From the NCBI RefSeq assembly GCF_002952775.1, contig NZ_CP025066.1, positions 930,001 through 994,000 of the forward strand: a stretch of 64,000 nucleotides of DNA, written 5' to 3'. Position numbers and translations under genes: made by a program. Below, piece after piece: positions 50,296 to 59,840 of this stretch. Source of the stretch: Halalkaliarchaeum desulfuricum (GTDB taxonomy: Archaea; Halobacteriota; Halobacteria; Halobacteriales; Haloferacaceae). The notes below the pieces were generated by a model that ran no database searches, had not been told where the DNA came from, and worked only from the letters and a program-made list of their open reading frames with translations. Within the stretch, counting starts at the first letter, position 1, and each line of letters begins with the position of its first letter.

Positions 50296-51300
50296 ATGAC
50301 TGGTCTGACGCCCACGCCCGGAATCCATCACGTCACCTGCATCGCCGGCGATCCCCAGCGGAACCTCGACTTCTGGGTCGAGACGCTCGGTCTCCGCCTC
50401 GTCAAGCGATCGGTCAACCAGGACGATCCCAGCACCTACCACTTCTTTTTCGCCGACGCCGAGGGTACTCCCGGAACGAGCATGACGTTCTTCCCGTGGG
50501 AAGACCTCTCGCAGGGGAAAATCGGCTCGGATCAGGTTGCACGGACCGCGTTCCGGGTTCCGGACGGCAGCCTCGACTACTGGGAGGATCGGTTCGACCG
50601 GCACGACGTCGAGTACGACGACCGCCTCGAGCGCTTCGGCGAGAGCGTCCTGCCGTTCCGGGATCCCGACGGACTGCCGGTCGAACTGGTCGAAGTCGAG
50701 ATCCCGGCCGAGGATACCACCGTTCCCTGGACCGAGTTCGTCCCAGAGGAGGCAGCGATTCGGGGGTTCCACTCGGTGACGCTGTGGCTCGCGGATCCGG
50801 AACCCACCGAAGAACTGCTCGAGACGATGGGTTTCGAGGAGACCGGCACCGAGCAAGCGCAAGGGGACGCGCCCGGCGACGAGCGGACACGGTTCGCCGC
50901 GACGGGACCCGTCGGCAGGTACGTCGACATCCTCCCGACGATCGAGGGCGGCCGACCTGGGCACGGAACCGTCCATCACGTGGCGTTCCAGACCCCAACC
51001 GACGCCGACCAGGAGGCGATGCGCTCGGCCGTTCAATCTGCGGGGCTCAGGCCGACCGCACAGATCGATCGCCACTGGTTTCGGTCGGTGTACTTCCGGG
51101 AGTTCGGGGGGGTCCTGTTCGAACTCGCCACGAACGGCCCCGGATACGACAGCGACGAATCCCTCGAGGAACTCGGCGGACGTCTCGTCCTCCCCGGCGA
51201 GTTCGAACACCGCCGGGATGCCATCGAGTCCGACCTCCCTGACGTGACGGTTCCCCGCGCGGAGGCGGCAAAAGCCGAGGACAGCGCCGAGGGGACCTGA
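50296..51300 (+). CDS. VOC-family ring-cleaving dioxygenase (glyoxalase fold)
   Basis: The 334-residue protein has two vicinal-oxygen-chelate units. Metal ligands are His (PGIHHVTCI) and Glu near the ends, with GFHSVTLWLAD and VHHVAFQTPTDAD in the second part. It resembles haloarchaeal and bacterial LinE/MhqO-like hydroquinone-type ring-cleaving dioxygenases, but could act on another aromatic substrate. The ATG at 50296 (MTGLTPTPGIHHV) is the conserved start; an upstream in-frame ATG adds 23 unrelated residues. It overlaps nothing and lies 91 bases after the membrane hydrolase gene. Confidence 0.87.
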   Translation: MTGLTPTPGIHHVTCIAGDPQRNLDFWVETLGLRLVKRSVNQDDPSTYHFFFADAEGTPGTSMTFFPWEDLSQGKIGSDQVARTAFRVPDGSLDYWEDRFDRHDVEYDDRLERFGESVLPFRDPDGLPVELVEVEIPAEDTTVPWTEFVPEEAAIRGFHSVTLWLADPEPTEELLETMGFEETGTEQAQGDAPGDERTRFAATGPVGRYVDILPTIEGGRPGHGTVHHVAFQTPTDADQEAMRSAVQSAGLRPTAQIDRHWFRSVYFREFGGVLFELATNGPGYDSDESLEELGGRLVLPGEFEHRRDAIESDLPDVTVPRAEAAKAEDSAEGT

Positions 51301-51382
51301 AACCCCGCGCGGCGAGCCGTCACCGGCCGGGCGCGACGGCAAGCGAAACGCCCTTATGGATGTCACGCAGATTTCCCGTTAT

Positions 51383-52741
51383 ATGAGCGAAGACGCCGAT
51401 GCGGGCGAGGACGCCGACGCGGCGGAGGGAACCGACGCGGACGGGGGCGAGGAGGAACCGGAACTCATCGGGGAGCTCCGCGAGCGACTCGACGACGTCG
51501 AAGCGGCGCTCGAGGCCGCGGAGACGGAAGACGACCTCGACGACGTGGAGGCCGACCTCGACGGAGTCGAAAGCGACCTCGACGACGTCGAACTTCCCGA
51601 AGAGGAAGGCGAAGAGGGGGACGACGACGAAGACGACGGGCCGTCCCCGGTCGAGGAACTCGAAGACCGGATCGCCGACCTGCGAGACGGGATCGAGAAC
51701 GCCCGCGGGCCGTACGGCGAAGACGTCGTCGACGCCGTCTCCGGAGCCCGGTCGACGCTTTCGAGCACCCGGTGGACGGAAGACGGCGTTCCCGAAGTCG
51801 AGGCAGCCGTGTCGGCGTTCCTCGAGGCGGTCGGCGAGGCGCTCGACGCCTCCTTCGAGATCGACGGCGACGCAGAAACTGACGCCGAAGAGGGCTCGGG
51901 GGGCGCGCTCGTGGCCGCACTCCAGTCCGTCGAGGGGGCGGTCGAAGACGCCGGGCTCGACGCCGACGAGGACGCCGAGACCATCGCGTCGCTGCTCGAA
52001 GCGGTCGAGGAGCTGGAGGCCGGGCTCGAAGACGCCGAGGAGTGGAGCGACCTCGAGGTCAGAGACCAGCTCGCAGCCGAGGGGTACTACGACGTGCTGG
52101 GCCACTACAAGGACTTCCCCGTCGAGTGGTCGGCGCTCAAGGAGCACGAAATGCGCGGCAACGTCGACATGGTGCTGCTCGCGTTTGATTCCCTCCAGTC
52201 GGACTACATGGAGGAACACTGCCTCGAGGCGCTCGAACGGATGGGCCGTACCGCCGCCACCGACGAAGCGATCGAGGAGATGCTCGGGCTCGCGAACCGG
52301 CGGAACCACGACGCGATCCGTATCCTCGGGAAGATGCGCGCAACGGAGGCCGTCGACACGCTGGTCGAGTACGTCGAACCCGACAACGACACGAAGCTAC
52401 AGAAGGTGACGCTGAAGGCGCTGGGCGAGATCGGCTCCCGGGAGGCGGTGCAGCCGATCGCGAACCACCTGGCGGCGGGGGAGGCCGATGTCCGTCCGGT
52501 CGCCGCGCGTGCGCTCGGACTCATCGGCGACACGCGGGCGATTCAGCCGCTGTCCGAGACCCTCGAGACCGACGACGACGACACCACCCGGGCCGCCGCT
52601 GCGTGGGCGCTCAGACAGATCGGCACCCGCGAGGCGCTGGAGATCGCCGCCGAGTACGACGACGAGCGCTCGTTCCTCCTCCAGACGGAGGCCGAAAAGG
52701 CGCAGGCGACGCTCGGCGACGAAGCCGAACCGACCGCCTGA
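51383..52741 (+). CDS. HEAT-repeat protein with long acidic N-terminus
   Basis: The 452-residue protein has a disordered acidic N-terminal 35 residues, then a coiled-coil-like acidic helical part (RLDDVEAALEAAETEDDLDD, about 40-120). A helical middle follows (RWTEDGVPEVEAAVSAFLEA), and from about residue 275 HEAT-like repeats appear (HCLEALERMGRTAATDEAIE, KVTLKALGEIGSREAVQPIA, RPVAARALGLIGDTRAIQPL). HEAT repeats in haloarchaeal proteins are often near phycocyanobilin-lyase-like or scaffold roles, unproven here. The ATG at 51383 is preferred because a CCCTTATGG box 27-30 bases upstream suits a leaderless transcript; an alternative ATG is at 51356. Confidence 0.82.
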   Translation: MSEDADAGEDADAAEGTDADGGEEEPELIGELRERLDDVEAALEAAETEDDLDDVEADLDGVESDLDDVELPEEEGEEGDDDEDDGPSPVEELEDRIADLRDGIENARGPYGEDVVDAVSGARSTLSSTRWTEDGVPEVEAAVSAFLEAVGEALDASFEIDGDAETDAEEGSGGALVAALQSVEGAVEDAGLDADEDAETIASLLEAVEELEAGLEDAEEWSDLEVRDQLAAEGYYDVLGHYKDFPVEWSALKEHEMRGNVDMVLLAFDSLQSDYMEEHCLEALERMGRTAATDEAIEEMLGLANRRNHDAIRILGKMRATEAVDTLVEYVEPDNDTKLQKVTLKALGEIGSREAVQPIANHLAAGEADVRPVAARALGLIGDTRAIQPLSETLETDDDDTTRAAAAWALRQIGTREALEIAAEYDDERSFLLQTEAEKAQATLGDEAEPTA

Positions 52742-52759
52742 AGCTGCGGCCCCGGCTCC

Positions 52760-53173
52760 TCATCTGACGACCGTCACCGGGACGGGCGAGCGACGAACCA
52801 CCTTCTCCGCGACGCTTCCGAGGAGTACCCGCGCGGCGCCGGTACGACCGTGGCTACCGATGACGACCTGATCGATCCCCTCGAGGTCTGCGTACTCGAC
52901 GATTACCCGCGCCGGACGCCCGAACGCGAGTTCGGTCTCGACGTCGACGCCGCGCTCGTCCCCCAGGCGCTTTGCGTCCTCCAGCAGTTCCTCCGCGTCC
53001 GCCTGGACGGCCTCCATCGCCGCGTCGATGTTGCCGAGCCCCCCGGCGATGACGCTCCGCTGGGGATCCAGCACGTGCAACACCAGAAACTCCGCGTCCG
53101 GATGCTCCGCGTACGCGAGTTCCAGTGCCTCACGCGACGGGTCTGAGTCGTCTATCGGAACCAGGATCGCCAT
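52760..53173 (-). CDS. Universal stress protein (UspA)
   Basis: The 137-residue protein is a typical UspA domain with the ATP-binding signature VIGSHGRTGAARVLLGSVAE (Gly-x2-Gly-x9-Gly-Ser type) and the first strand ILVPIDDSDPSREALE. It probably binds ATP and forms dimers in stress response. Start at 53173 (MAILVPIDDS). The gene is convergent with the HEAT gene and lies 25 bases downstream of pcm on the same strand, so the two may be co-transcribed. Confidence 0.93.
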   Translation of the reverse strand: MAILVPIDDSDPSREALELAYAEHPDAEFLVLHVLDPQRSVIAGGLGNIDAAMEAVQADAEELLEDAKRLGDERGVDVETELAFGRPARVIVEYADLEGIDQVVIGSHGRTGAARVLLGSVAEKVVRRSPVPVTVVR

Positions 53174-53198
53174 ACCGCTGGTTGGGCGGCTGCGGTAA

Positions 53199-53825
53199 TC
53201 AAACGTCCGGGCCCTGCATGGTGACGAACTGGACGGGGCCACAGTCGAGCCGATCGAGCGATCCGTCCCGGAGCTTCTTTGCCAGCACGAGCCGCTGATC
53301 GGCGAGGCCGATCGGCGCGAGGAGCAACCCCTCGGACCGGACCTGCTCGACGACCGCGTCGGGAAACGACCGATCGGCACAGGTCAGATACGCCCTGTCG
53401 TAGGGCGCGTGTTCGGGCCAGCCCTCGCGTCCGTCCCCCACGCGGATCGACACCGCCCCGTATCCCAGCTCCGTGAGTCGTTTGCGGGCGGCGTCGGCGA
53501 GTTCGGCGTCGATCTCGACCGTGTAGACGTTTCCGGCGCCGACGATCTCGGCGGTCACCGCGGCGTGGTAGCCGCAGCCGGTGCCGATCTCGAGCGTTCG
53601 GTCCCCCGAGGAGAGCGCGAGATGATCGCACATCTCCGCAACGATCCCCGGCGCGGTGATCGTCGCCCCGCCGCCGATCGGTAGCGGCCGATCCGCGTAC
53701 GCGAGATCGCGCCACCGCTCCGGGACGAACTCGTGGCGCGGAACCGCCCGGAGGGCGGCAGCCGTCGTCTCGAGTTCGGGATCGATCGCCTCGACCATCC
53801 GTTCCCGTGCTGATTCGAACTCCAC
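53199..53825 (-). CDS. pcm: Protein-L-isoaspartate O-methyltransferase
   Basis: The 208-residue enzyme methylates isoaspartyl residues using SAM, starting repair of damaged proteins. The SAM motif is LEIGTGCGYHAAVTAE, and the family patterns VPRHEFVPERWRDLAYADRP (Pcm N-terminus) and PLPIGGGATITAPGIVAEM are intact. The start is a GTG at 53825, the first in-frame start that gives the conserved FESARERMVEAI. The C-terminus is a compact beta end (LDCGPVQFVTMQGPDV). The PLD gene is divergent, with 83 bases between the starts. Confidence 0.93.
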   Translation of the reverse strand: MEFESARERMVEAIDPELETTAAALRAVPRHEFVPERWRDLAYADRPLPIGGGATITAPGIVAEMCDHLALSSGDRTLEIGTGCGYHAAVTAEIVGAGNVYTVEIDAELADAARKRLTELGYGAVSIRVGDGREGWPEHAPYDRAYLTCADRSFPDAVVEQVRSEGLLLAPIGLADQRLVLAKKLRDGSLDRLDCGPVQFVTMQGPDV

Positions 53826-53908
53826 AGTGGGAACACGGGTGCTGGAAAATAAGCGCTTGTGCCGATGCCCTCCCGCCACTTATCTGCGATACCGAGCCAG
53901 CACCGGCC

Positions 53909-55603
53909 ATGGCTTCCGGAAACGTCGTCCCGACCCAGTCGACCGATATCGGTCCACCACCGGTCGTCGCTGTCGTGGTCGTGTGGCTCCTCGCTGCTGT
54001 GCTGTTCGGGGCAGTTCCCACCGTTTCCGGAACCCCAGCGGCAAATGAGACGGTCGAAAACCGCACCCCGGACCCCACGGGAGACGACGCTCGGATCCTC
54101 GAAGCGTATCCGAACCCGCACGCGGATGGCGATCCGGGGGAGTACGTCGTGCTGGCGGTGCCGACCGAGGGGAACTGGACGCTGACCGACGGGACGACGA
54201 CCGTCGAGGTACCCGACCTGACGGGACGGTTCGCCGTCTCGACCGAACCGGAGGTCGCGGCCGAGCACACGAACGACCCCGTTTACGGCCTCGAGGGGCG
54301 GCTCCAGTTGGCTGACGCCGGAGAGACGCTGACGCTTTCGGAAAACGGAACGGCGAAAGACGAAATCTCGTACGGACGCGCCCCCGCAGGCGCCCGGTGG
54401 CTCCGCGGAGACGGCGAACTGGTTCGGGAGCCGGACGCGGACGGCGGATGGCGCGCGGACGGGTTCGACCCCCGTGAGCCGAAGACGTTCGAGGACATCT
54501 CGGGACGGGCGTTCGTCCTGCCCGACGCCCCGGACGAGCCAGTTGCGCCGATCCGCGAAGCCGACGACCGGGTGTATCTCGCCGCCTACACGCTGGAGTC
54601 CTGGCGGCTCGCCGACGCGCTGGCCGCGGCCGCCGATCGCGGTGTGACCGTGCGAGTGCTCCTCGAGGGGAGCCCGGTCGGCGGCGCCACGGAGACGCAG
54701 GCCGCGGTGGTTCGGTTCCTGGACCGACGGGGGATCGACGTTCGGGTGCTCGACGGCGAGTACACGCGATATACGTACCATCACGCGAAGTACGCCGTCG
54801 CCGACGACTCGGTGGTGGCGCTCACGGAGAACTGGAAACCCTCCGGAACCGGCGGGGCGTCGAACCGAGGGTGGGGCGTCCGCGTGGACGATCGGGACGT
54901 CGCCGCGGCCGTGGCGTCCGTGTTCGAACACGACTCGGGATGGCGTGACGCCGTCCCCTGGGCGCAGTACAAATCCGACGCGACCGTACGCGAGGGTACG
55001 ACGACAAACGGAAGCTACCCGGACAGGTTTCCGGCGGCGGAGTTCGACGACGCCTCCGTCAGGCTGCTTCTGGCGCCCGACAACGCCGAGTCCGAACTCG
55101 AGACGATGATCGACGACGCCGACGACCGGGTCGCAGTCGTGGTTCCACGGACGGGCGGCGCCGACTACCGGCTCGTGGAGGCGGCGATCGGCGCGGCCGA
55201 GCGCGGTGCGACGGTCAGGCTGCTGCTTTCGGGCGCGTGGTACGACCGGGAGGAAAACGAGGCGCTCGTCGAGGAGTTGCGCGGGCTCGACGTCGCCGGG
55301 GGCGATCTCGACGCCCGGATCGTCGAGCCACGGGGGCGGTTCGACAGGATCCACGCCAAGGGAACTGTCGTCGACGACACCGCCGTGGTCGGCTCGCTCA
55401 ACTGGAACGACCACGCCGGGTCGCGGAACCGGGAGCTACTGATTGCGGTGGGGAACCCGGCGATCGCGGAGTTTTACTGGCGCGTCCTCGCGGCCGACTG
55501 GCACGGCGGGAGCTTCCGGACGCCCGTCGGGCTGCTGGGTGGATTCACAGTCGTAACACTCACAGGAGGTGAAATCGCCAGGCGACGGGTTCGCTTCTTC
55601 TGA
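53909..55603 (+). CDS. Secreted phospholipase D-like protein
   Basis: The 564-residue protein has a signal or anchor segment (PPPVVAVVVVWLLAAVLFGA, residues 16-35) and a beta-domain at about 60-150 resembling lamin-tail-like domains (EYVVLAVPTEGNWTLTDG). Two PLD HxK domains follow: TYHHAKYAVADD (His-x-Lys near residue 292) and RIHAKGTVVDDTAVVGSLNW (near 480). A C-terminal hydrophobic segment (TPVGLLGGFTVVTLTG) could anchor it. PLD-fold proteins cleave phosphodiesters, so an extracellular nuclease or lipase activity is possible. The start at 53909 (MASGNVV) keeps the signal segment. Confidence 0.85.
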   Translation: MASGNVVPTQSTDIGPPPVVAVVVVWLLAAVLFGAVPTVSGTPAANETVENRTPDPTGDDARILEAYPNPHADGDPGEYVVLAVPTEGNWTLTDGTTTVEVPDLTGRFAVSTEPEVAAEHTNDPVYGLEGRLQLADAGETLTLSENGTAKDEISYGRAPAGARWLRGDGELVREPDADGGWRADGFDPREPKTFEDISGRAFVLPDAPDEPVAPIREADDRVYLAAYTLESWRLADALAAAADRGVTVRVLLEGSPVGGATETQAAVVRFLDRRGIDVRVLDGEYTRYTYHHAKYAVADDSVVALTENWKPSGTGGASNRGWGVRVDDRDVAAAVASVFEHDSGWRDAVPWAQYKSDATVREGTTTNGSYPDRFPAAEFDDASVRLLLAPDNAESELETMIDDADDRVAVVVPRTGGADYRLVEAAIGAAERGATVRLLLSGAWYDREENEALVEELRGLDVAGGDLDARIVEPRGRFDRIHAKGTVVDDTAVVGSLNWNDHAGSRNRELLIAVGNPAIAEFYWRVLAADWHGGSFRTPVGLLGGFTVVTLTGGEIARRRVRFF

Positions 55604-55638
55604 CCGGAGAATCTCCGCGCTTTCGGAACCGAACGCTC

Positions 55639-57543
55639 CTACTCCGGCGTCGCCGCCGACGAGAGCGCCTCGTCGAGCTCCGCGTCGGCCATCTTCTCCA
55701 CCAGCGCGTCGATCACTTCCGACCGCCGTCCCTTCACGAACTTGATGGAGCCGACGACGAGATGGCCGCCGCCGGAGACTCCGCTTCCGGGGAGTTCCTC
55801 GTTCAGCTCGGTCACCATCTGCGGGATGTCGAGTCTGACGCCGTCGGACCGGAGCACCGCGAAGTCCGGCCCGTAGCCGATCGTTATCACCGGCTCGCCG
55901 GTTTCGGTCACCTTCCTGTCGTGGAGGTTGCCGGTCGTTTTGCCCGGTGCCGGGTAGGTGAACCGGTGGGCGAAGTTGTCGAGGTCGACGCGATAGAGGT
56001 GTGCGCCGGAGGCGAGTCGCTCGTGTTCCACGTGTGGCTCGAGTGCCGCGAGCTGTTTGTCGACGTCGCGTCGGGACCGACTCGAAAGGAACTCCACGAG
56101 TTCCCGGTGACGTTGTTCGTCGTCACAGCCGACGTTGAGCGCGTCGTTGACCAGCGTCTCGCCGTCGCTGTACCGCAGCAGGTGAGCGGCGTAATCCAGC
56201 GCCTCACTGATGTCGACCAGCGCGTCCCGGTCGTATCCGGCGTCGGCTGCGAGGGCGATGTACTCCTCCATCGCCTCCGCGCGCGACCGATCGGAGATTC
56301 CGGCGACTGCGGGGACGTGCTCGAGGTCGTCGCCGACGTCTGCGACGAGCATCCGGGCGAGTTCGACACACATCATCCCTGTCGTGATCCGGTAATCCTC
56401 CCCGTGGAGATACGGGTTTACGTGGGCGTCAAGCAGCGGCTCGACCGCCTCCGGATCCGGGTGGTGGTGGTCGACCACCGCGATCGGGATGTCGTAGTGT
56501 GCGAGGTTCTCGTAGGCGGGAACGTCCTCCTCGGTGGAGCCGTTGTCGAGCATCAAAAGCAGCGGCAGCTTCTGTCCGTGGCGGGCGCGCCCCTCGAGTG
56601 CAAAGTTGAGGTCGCGGGTGACGTCCTCCATCTCGTAAAACGGCGCCTTGCTCGGCAGCCGCTTGAACAGATGTCTCGGTGCGTCGGGGTCGCCGTGGAC
56701 GTCGCGAACGAACGCCTCCAGAGCGTGCTGAACCGGGATCGCCGCGCACATCCCGTCGCCGTCCGCGTGGTGACGCACCCGGATCGGCCGTCCCTCGAGA
56801 ACCGTCCGGCGGAGGAGACTGGCGAGCTCCCGGAGGTCCTCGCGGATCGGCTCGAACGCCTCCCACTCGACCAGCGGCTCGACGTCGATCGGCTCGGCCC
56901 GTTCGTCGATCCGTTCCTCGACGGTTTCCGTCACCTCGTGAGCCCGTTCGTCGGCCAGCGCGGACAGTTCGTCGACCTCGACCTGCCGGCTTCCCTGGTG
57001 GTTCTCGACGGATCCGGCGATCCGGACCGGATCGTCGACAGCGACGTCGGGATACGCCCGCACGCCCGCCTCCTCGAAGGCCGCACAGGGGACGATTCCG
57101 GTGCCGTCGTTGACGTGGAAGATCGTCGGTCCGTCAGTCTGTTTGATCTGGACGACGAGCCCCTCGATCGTCACCTCGGCGCCGGGAGAGAGCATCTCGA
57201 CGTCGGTGATTTCCGGCTCGTGCTCGATTGCTTCCGTGCGGTAGTCGTCCGGATCGACGACATCGAAGGCGACGTCCCCGTTTTCGCGAACTTCCTCGAG
57301 TTCGACGATCAGTCGGTCGCCGACCTCGTAGCGCTCATCGAGGTTCGACTCGTGGATCAGGCCGGAAACGACGTCGGAGACGTCGACGAACACGCCGTAG
57401 TCGACGACGCCGTTGACGACGGCGTGATAGTAGGCGCCTTCCGAAACGTCCTCGAGCGTACAGTTCGGCGAGAGATCGTACACAGTCGGTGCGGAACTCG
57501 AATCGTCCCGCTCGCCGGAAATCCCGGCGATTTCGTCTGTCAT
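55639..57543 (-). CDS. RecJ-like DHH phosphoesterase with S1 and OB domains
   Basis: The 634-residue protein has an S1-like RNA-binding domain (about residues 28-90, VVNGVVDYGVFVDVSDVVSG), an OB-fold domain (about 112-195, EVTIEGLVVQIKQTDGPTIF) and a DHH/DHHA1 catalytic part. Metal motifs are HHADGDGMCAA, LMLDNGST, VVDHHHPDPE and the C-terminal DHHA1 GSGVSGGGHLVVGSIKFVKG. This layout fits the archaeal RecJ/GAN-like 5' exonucleases acting on DNA or RNA; S1 and OB suggest nucleic-acid substrates. Start at 57543 (MTDEIAGISGERD). It is divergent from the JAMM gene, with 146 bases between the starts. Confidence 0.9.
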   Translation of the reverse strand: MTDEIAGISGERDDSSSAPTVYDLSPNCTLEDVSEGAYYHAVVNGVVDYGVFVDVSDVVSGLIHESNLDERYEVGDRLIVELEEVRENGDVAFDVVDPDDYRTEAIEHEPEITDVEMLSPGAEVTIEGLVVQIKQTDGPTIFHVNDGTGIVPCAAFEEAGVRAYPDVAVDDPVRIAGSVENHQGSRQVEVDELSALADERAHEVTETVEERIDERAEPIDVEPLVEWEAFEPIREDLRELASLLRRTVLEGRPIRVRHHADGDGMCAAIPVQHALEAFVRDVHGDPDAPRHLFKRLPSKAPFYEMEDVTRDLNFALEGRARHGQKLPLLLMLDNGSTEEDVPAYENLAHYDIPIAVVDHHHPDPEAVEPLLDAHVNPYLHGEDYRITTGMMCVELARMLVADVGDDLEHVPAVAGISDRSRAEAMEEYIALAADAGYDRDALVDISEALDYAAHLLRYSDGETLVNDALNVGCDDEQRHRELVEFLSSRSRRDVDKQLAALEPHVEHERLASGAHLYRVDLDNFAHRFTYPAPGKTTGNLHDRKVTETGEPVITIGYGPDFAVLRSDGVRLDIPQMVTELNEELPGSGVSGGGHLVVGSIKFVKGRRSEVIDALVEKMADAELDEALSSAATPE

Positions 57544-57689
57544 GTCACGCGATATGGCGGTGACAGGGGTAAGCGTTATTATCCGGCCGTACGGCGGGGG
57601 CTCCGCGACGGATCGCGTCAAGGATCCGTCGGAGGCAACGACGGAACGGGTCCGGAATCCTTAGGAGGCAACGACCCCGAAGAACGTAC

Positions 57690-58184
57690 ATGCGTCTGTT
57701 CCGGTCGCGCGAACTCCTCGGGATCGCCCGGGAGACAATGGAGTTCATCCTCGAGGCGTGCGAGGAGACACATCCCAACGAGTACATGGGCTTTCTCCGC
57801 GCCGATGACGCCCGCAAGCTGGGTCTCGACCGGGACGGACAGGTGATCACCGACGTGCTCGTCATTCCTGGGACCGTCTCGAACCCGATGAGCGCGACCG
57901 TGAAGACCAACATGAAGCCAAACGACATCCGAAGCGTCGGCTCGGTCCACTCCCACCCGAACGGCGTGCTCCGCCCGAGCGACGAGGACCTCATGACGTT
58001 CGGGCAGGGTCAGGTTCACATCATCGTCGGCGCACCGTACGGCTGGGGTGACTGGCGGGCGTTCGACAACGAGGGCGAACAGACGAAACTCGACGTGATC
58101 GACGTCGAACTCCCCGAAGAGCAGTTCTTCGACTTCACTCAGGAAGACATCGACGCCGAGATCCGGGACGAGGAGTACCGATGA
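57690..58184 (+). CDS. JAMM/Mov34-type metalloprotease
   Basis: The 164-residue protein has the zinc-protease JAMM set: Glu31 in HPNEYMGFL, His87 and His89 in VHSHPNG, and Asp100 in PSDED (with Ser97). Such enzymes remove ubiquitin-like SAMP proteins from conjugates or act in sulfur transfer in haloarchaea. It overlaps the RibL gene by four bases (ATGA), so the pair is translationally coupled. The upstream region contains a diverged 33-base duplication (GGAGGCAACGAC at 57631 and 57664). The start [15 protein letters not shown] is conserved. Confidence 0.9.
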   Translation: MRLFRSRELLGIARETMEFILEACEETHPNEYMGFLRADDARKLGLDRDGQVITDVLVIPGTVSNPMSATVKTNMKPNDIRSVGSVHSHPNGVLRPSDEDLMTFGQGQVHIIVGAPYGWGDWRAFDNEGEQTKLDVIDVELPEEQFFDFTQEDIDAEIRDEEYR

Positions 58185-58666
58185 CCGCCGGAAGTGATTC
58201 CGGGGAGGAAGCCGAGGCCGACGACGACGGCGACCTCGACCGGGTCGTCGCCCAGGGAACGTTCGACCTGTTGCACCCCGGCCACGTCCACTATCTCGAG
58301 GACGCCGCGACGTACGGCGACGAGTTGCACGTCATCGTCGCCCGGCGGGAGAACGTCACCCACAAGGATCCTCCCGTGCTCCCTGACCGCCAGCGCCGTG
58401 ACGTCGTCGCCGCCCTCTCGGTCGTCGACAAGGCCCACCTCGGACACCCCGAGGACATCTTCGTCCCGATCGAACGGATCGATCCCGACGCGATTGTACT
58501 GGGCTACGACCAACACCACGACGCCGACGCCATCCGGGAGGCGCTGCGCGACCGGGGGTTCGGCTGTCGGGTGGAACGGGCCACCCGCCGTTCCCCGCAG
58601 TACGAGAGTGAAATCCTCTCGAGTACCGCCATCGTGGATCGGATCATCGACGAGCGGTGTCCCTGA
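58181..58666 (+). CDS. ribL: FAD synthase, archaeal RibL type
   Basis: The 161-residue enzyme adenylates FMN to make FAD, the archaeal counterpart of bacterial RibF's adenylyltransferase part. The nucleotidyltransferase motifs are [15 protein letters not shown] (HxGH) and [11 protein letters not shown] (ISSTxI-like). Between them are [18 protein letters not shown] and LGYDQHH, the usual cytidylyltransferase fold pieces. An acidic N-terminal 20 residues precede it. Its start overlaps the JAMM stop by four bases. Together with arfA and cofD it supports flavin/F420 production. Confidence 0.93.
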   Translation: MTAGSDSGEEAEADDDGDLDRVVAQGTFDLLHPGHVHYLEDAATYGDELHVIVARRENVTHKDPPVLPDRQRRDVVAALSVVDKAHLGHPEDIFVPIERIDPDAIVLGYDQHHDADAIREALRDRGFGCRVERATRRSPQYESEILSSTAIVDRIIDERCP

Positions 58667-58693
58667 GACAGAAGGCGAACGGAAGCGGGGGCC

Positions 58694-59830
58694 CTACACG
58701 TCGTCGAGGGTGATCCACTCGTCGCGCTCGTCGCTGCGCTGGATCGCCTCGAGGAGACGCTGGACCCGACAGGCCTCCGAAAACGACGGCGAGAACGCCT
58801 CGCCGGCCGCGACCGACGAGAGGAACTCGTAGTTCTCGTGGACGAACGTGTGTTCCCAGCCGAGCACGTGTCCGGGCGGCCACCACCGGTCGACGTACGG
58901 ATCCGTCTCGTCGGTCACCAGGATCGTCTCGTAGCCGCGGTTCCCCTCCCGATACAGTTCGAGTTCGTTCAGTCGCTCCAGGGAGAACCGGAGGCTCCCC
59001 TTCGATCCGTGGATCTCGATCGTGTGGTCGTTCTTGTGCCCGGTGGCGAACCGCGACGCCTCGAAGGTTCCGACCGCGCCGTTCTCGAACGCCGCCTGGG
59101 CGGTGTAGGCGTCGTCGACGGTCACTTGACGGTATTCTTCGGTTTCGCCGTCCTCGTCCAGGACCGGACGCTCGTCGACGAACGTTCGCAGCTGGCCGGA
59201 GACGCGTTCGATCCCCCCCGCGACCTCGCCCACCAGAAACTCCGCCAGATCGAGCGTGTGCGCGCCGAGGTCGCCGAGCGTCCCCGACCCCGCGAGCTCC
59301 TCGTCCAGACGCCACGCCCACGGCGCCTCGGGGTCGACCAGCCAGTCCTGCAGGTAGCGCCCTCTGACGTGGTGGATCTCCCCGAGTTCGCCGTCCTCGA
59401 TCAGCCCCTTCGCGTACCGGATCGCGGGCAGGAACCGGTAGTTGAACGCGGTTCCCGCGATCGCGTCGCTGCCGGCAGCGGCCTCGCGCATCCGGACCGC
59501 CTCCTCGAGCGTCGGTGCGAGCGGTTTCTCACACAGGACGTGCGTCCCCGCCTCCAGTGCCGCCATCGACGGCTCGGGGTGGAGGTGGTTCGGTCCCAGA
59601 TTATAAAGGACGTCCACCTCGTCGACGACCTCGCGCCAGTCGGTCGCCGTGCGTTCGAAGCCGAACCGATCGGCAGCCTCCGAAAGCGCCGTCTCGTCGC
59701 GCCCGATCAGCACCTCCCTGGACACCTCCGGCGCGTCCGGGAAGAACATCGGCAGGCGGGCGAGCGCGTTCGAGTGTGCTTTGCCCATGAAACGATACCC
59801 CAGCATTCCGACGGCAAGTGTCTCAGTCAC
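58694..59830 (-). CDS. Gfo/Idh/MocA-family dehydrogenase
   Basis: The 378-residue protein is an NAD(P)-dependent sugar or inositol dehydrogenase. The Rossmann start is AVGMLGYRFMGKAHSNALA, the conserved EKPLAPTLEEA carries the catalytic Lys, and DLGAHTLDLAEFLVGE supplies the His/Asp pair. The GTG at 59830 is chosen because GGAGTGAGGTGA precedes it by about six bases; a GTG three codons upstream is an alternative. It follows the sugar-isomerase-like gene (stop at 59841) with a ten-base gap, so both are in one operon. The substrate is probably a sugar or cyclitol. Confidence 0.9.
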   Translation of the reverse strand: MTETLAVGMLGYRFMGKAHSNALARLPMFFPDAPEVSREVLIGRDETALSEAADRFGFERTATDWREVVDEVDVLYNLGPNHLHPEPSMAALEAGTHVLCEKPLAPTLEEAVRMREAAAGSDAIAGTAFNYRFLPAIRYAKGLIEDGELGEIHHVRGRYLQDWLVDPEAPWAWRLDEELAGSGTLGDLGAHTLDLAEFLVGEVAGGIERVSGQLRTFVDERPVLDEDGETEEYRQVTVDDAYTAQAAFENGAVGTFEASRFATGHKNDHTIEIHGSKGSLRFSLERLNELELYREGNRGYETILVTDETDPYVDRWWPPGHVLGWEHTFVHENYEFLSSVAAGEAFSPSFSEACRVQRLLEAIQRSDERDEWITLDDV

Positions 59831-59840
59831 GTGAATCACC

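Noticed and set aside
55762-57846. Plus-strand frame of 694 codons opposite the DHH gene
   Set aside because: It is the antisense of intact S1, OB and DHH motifs, so it is a composition artefact despite its length.
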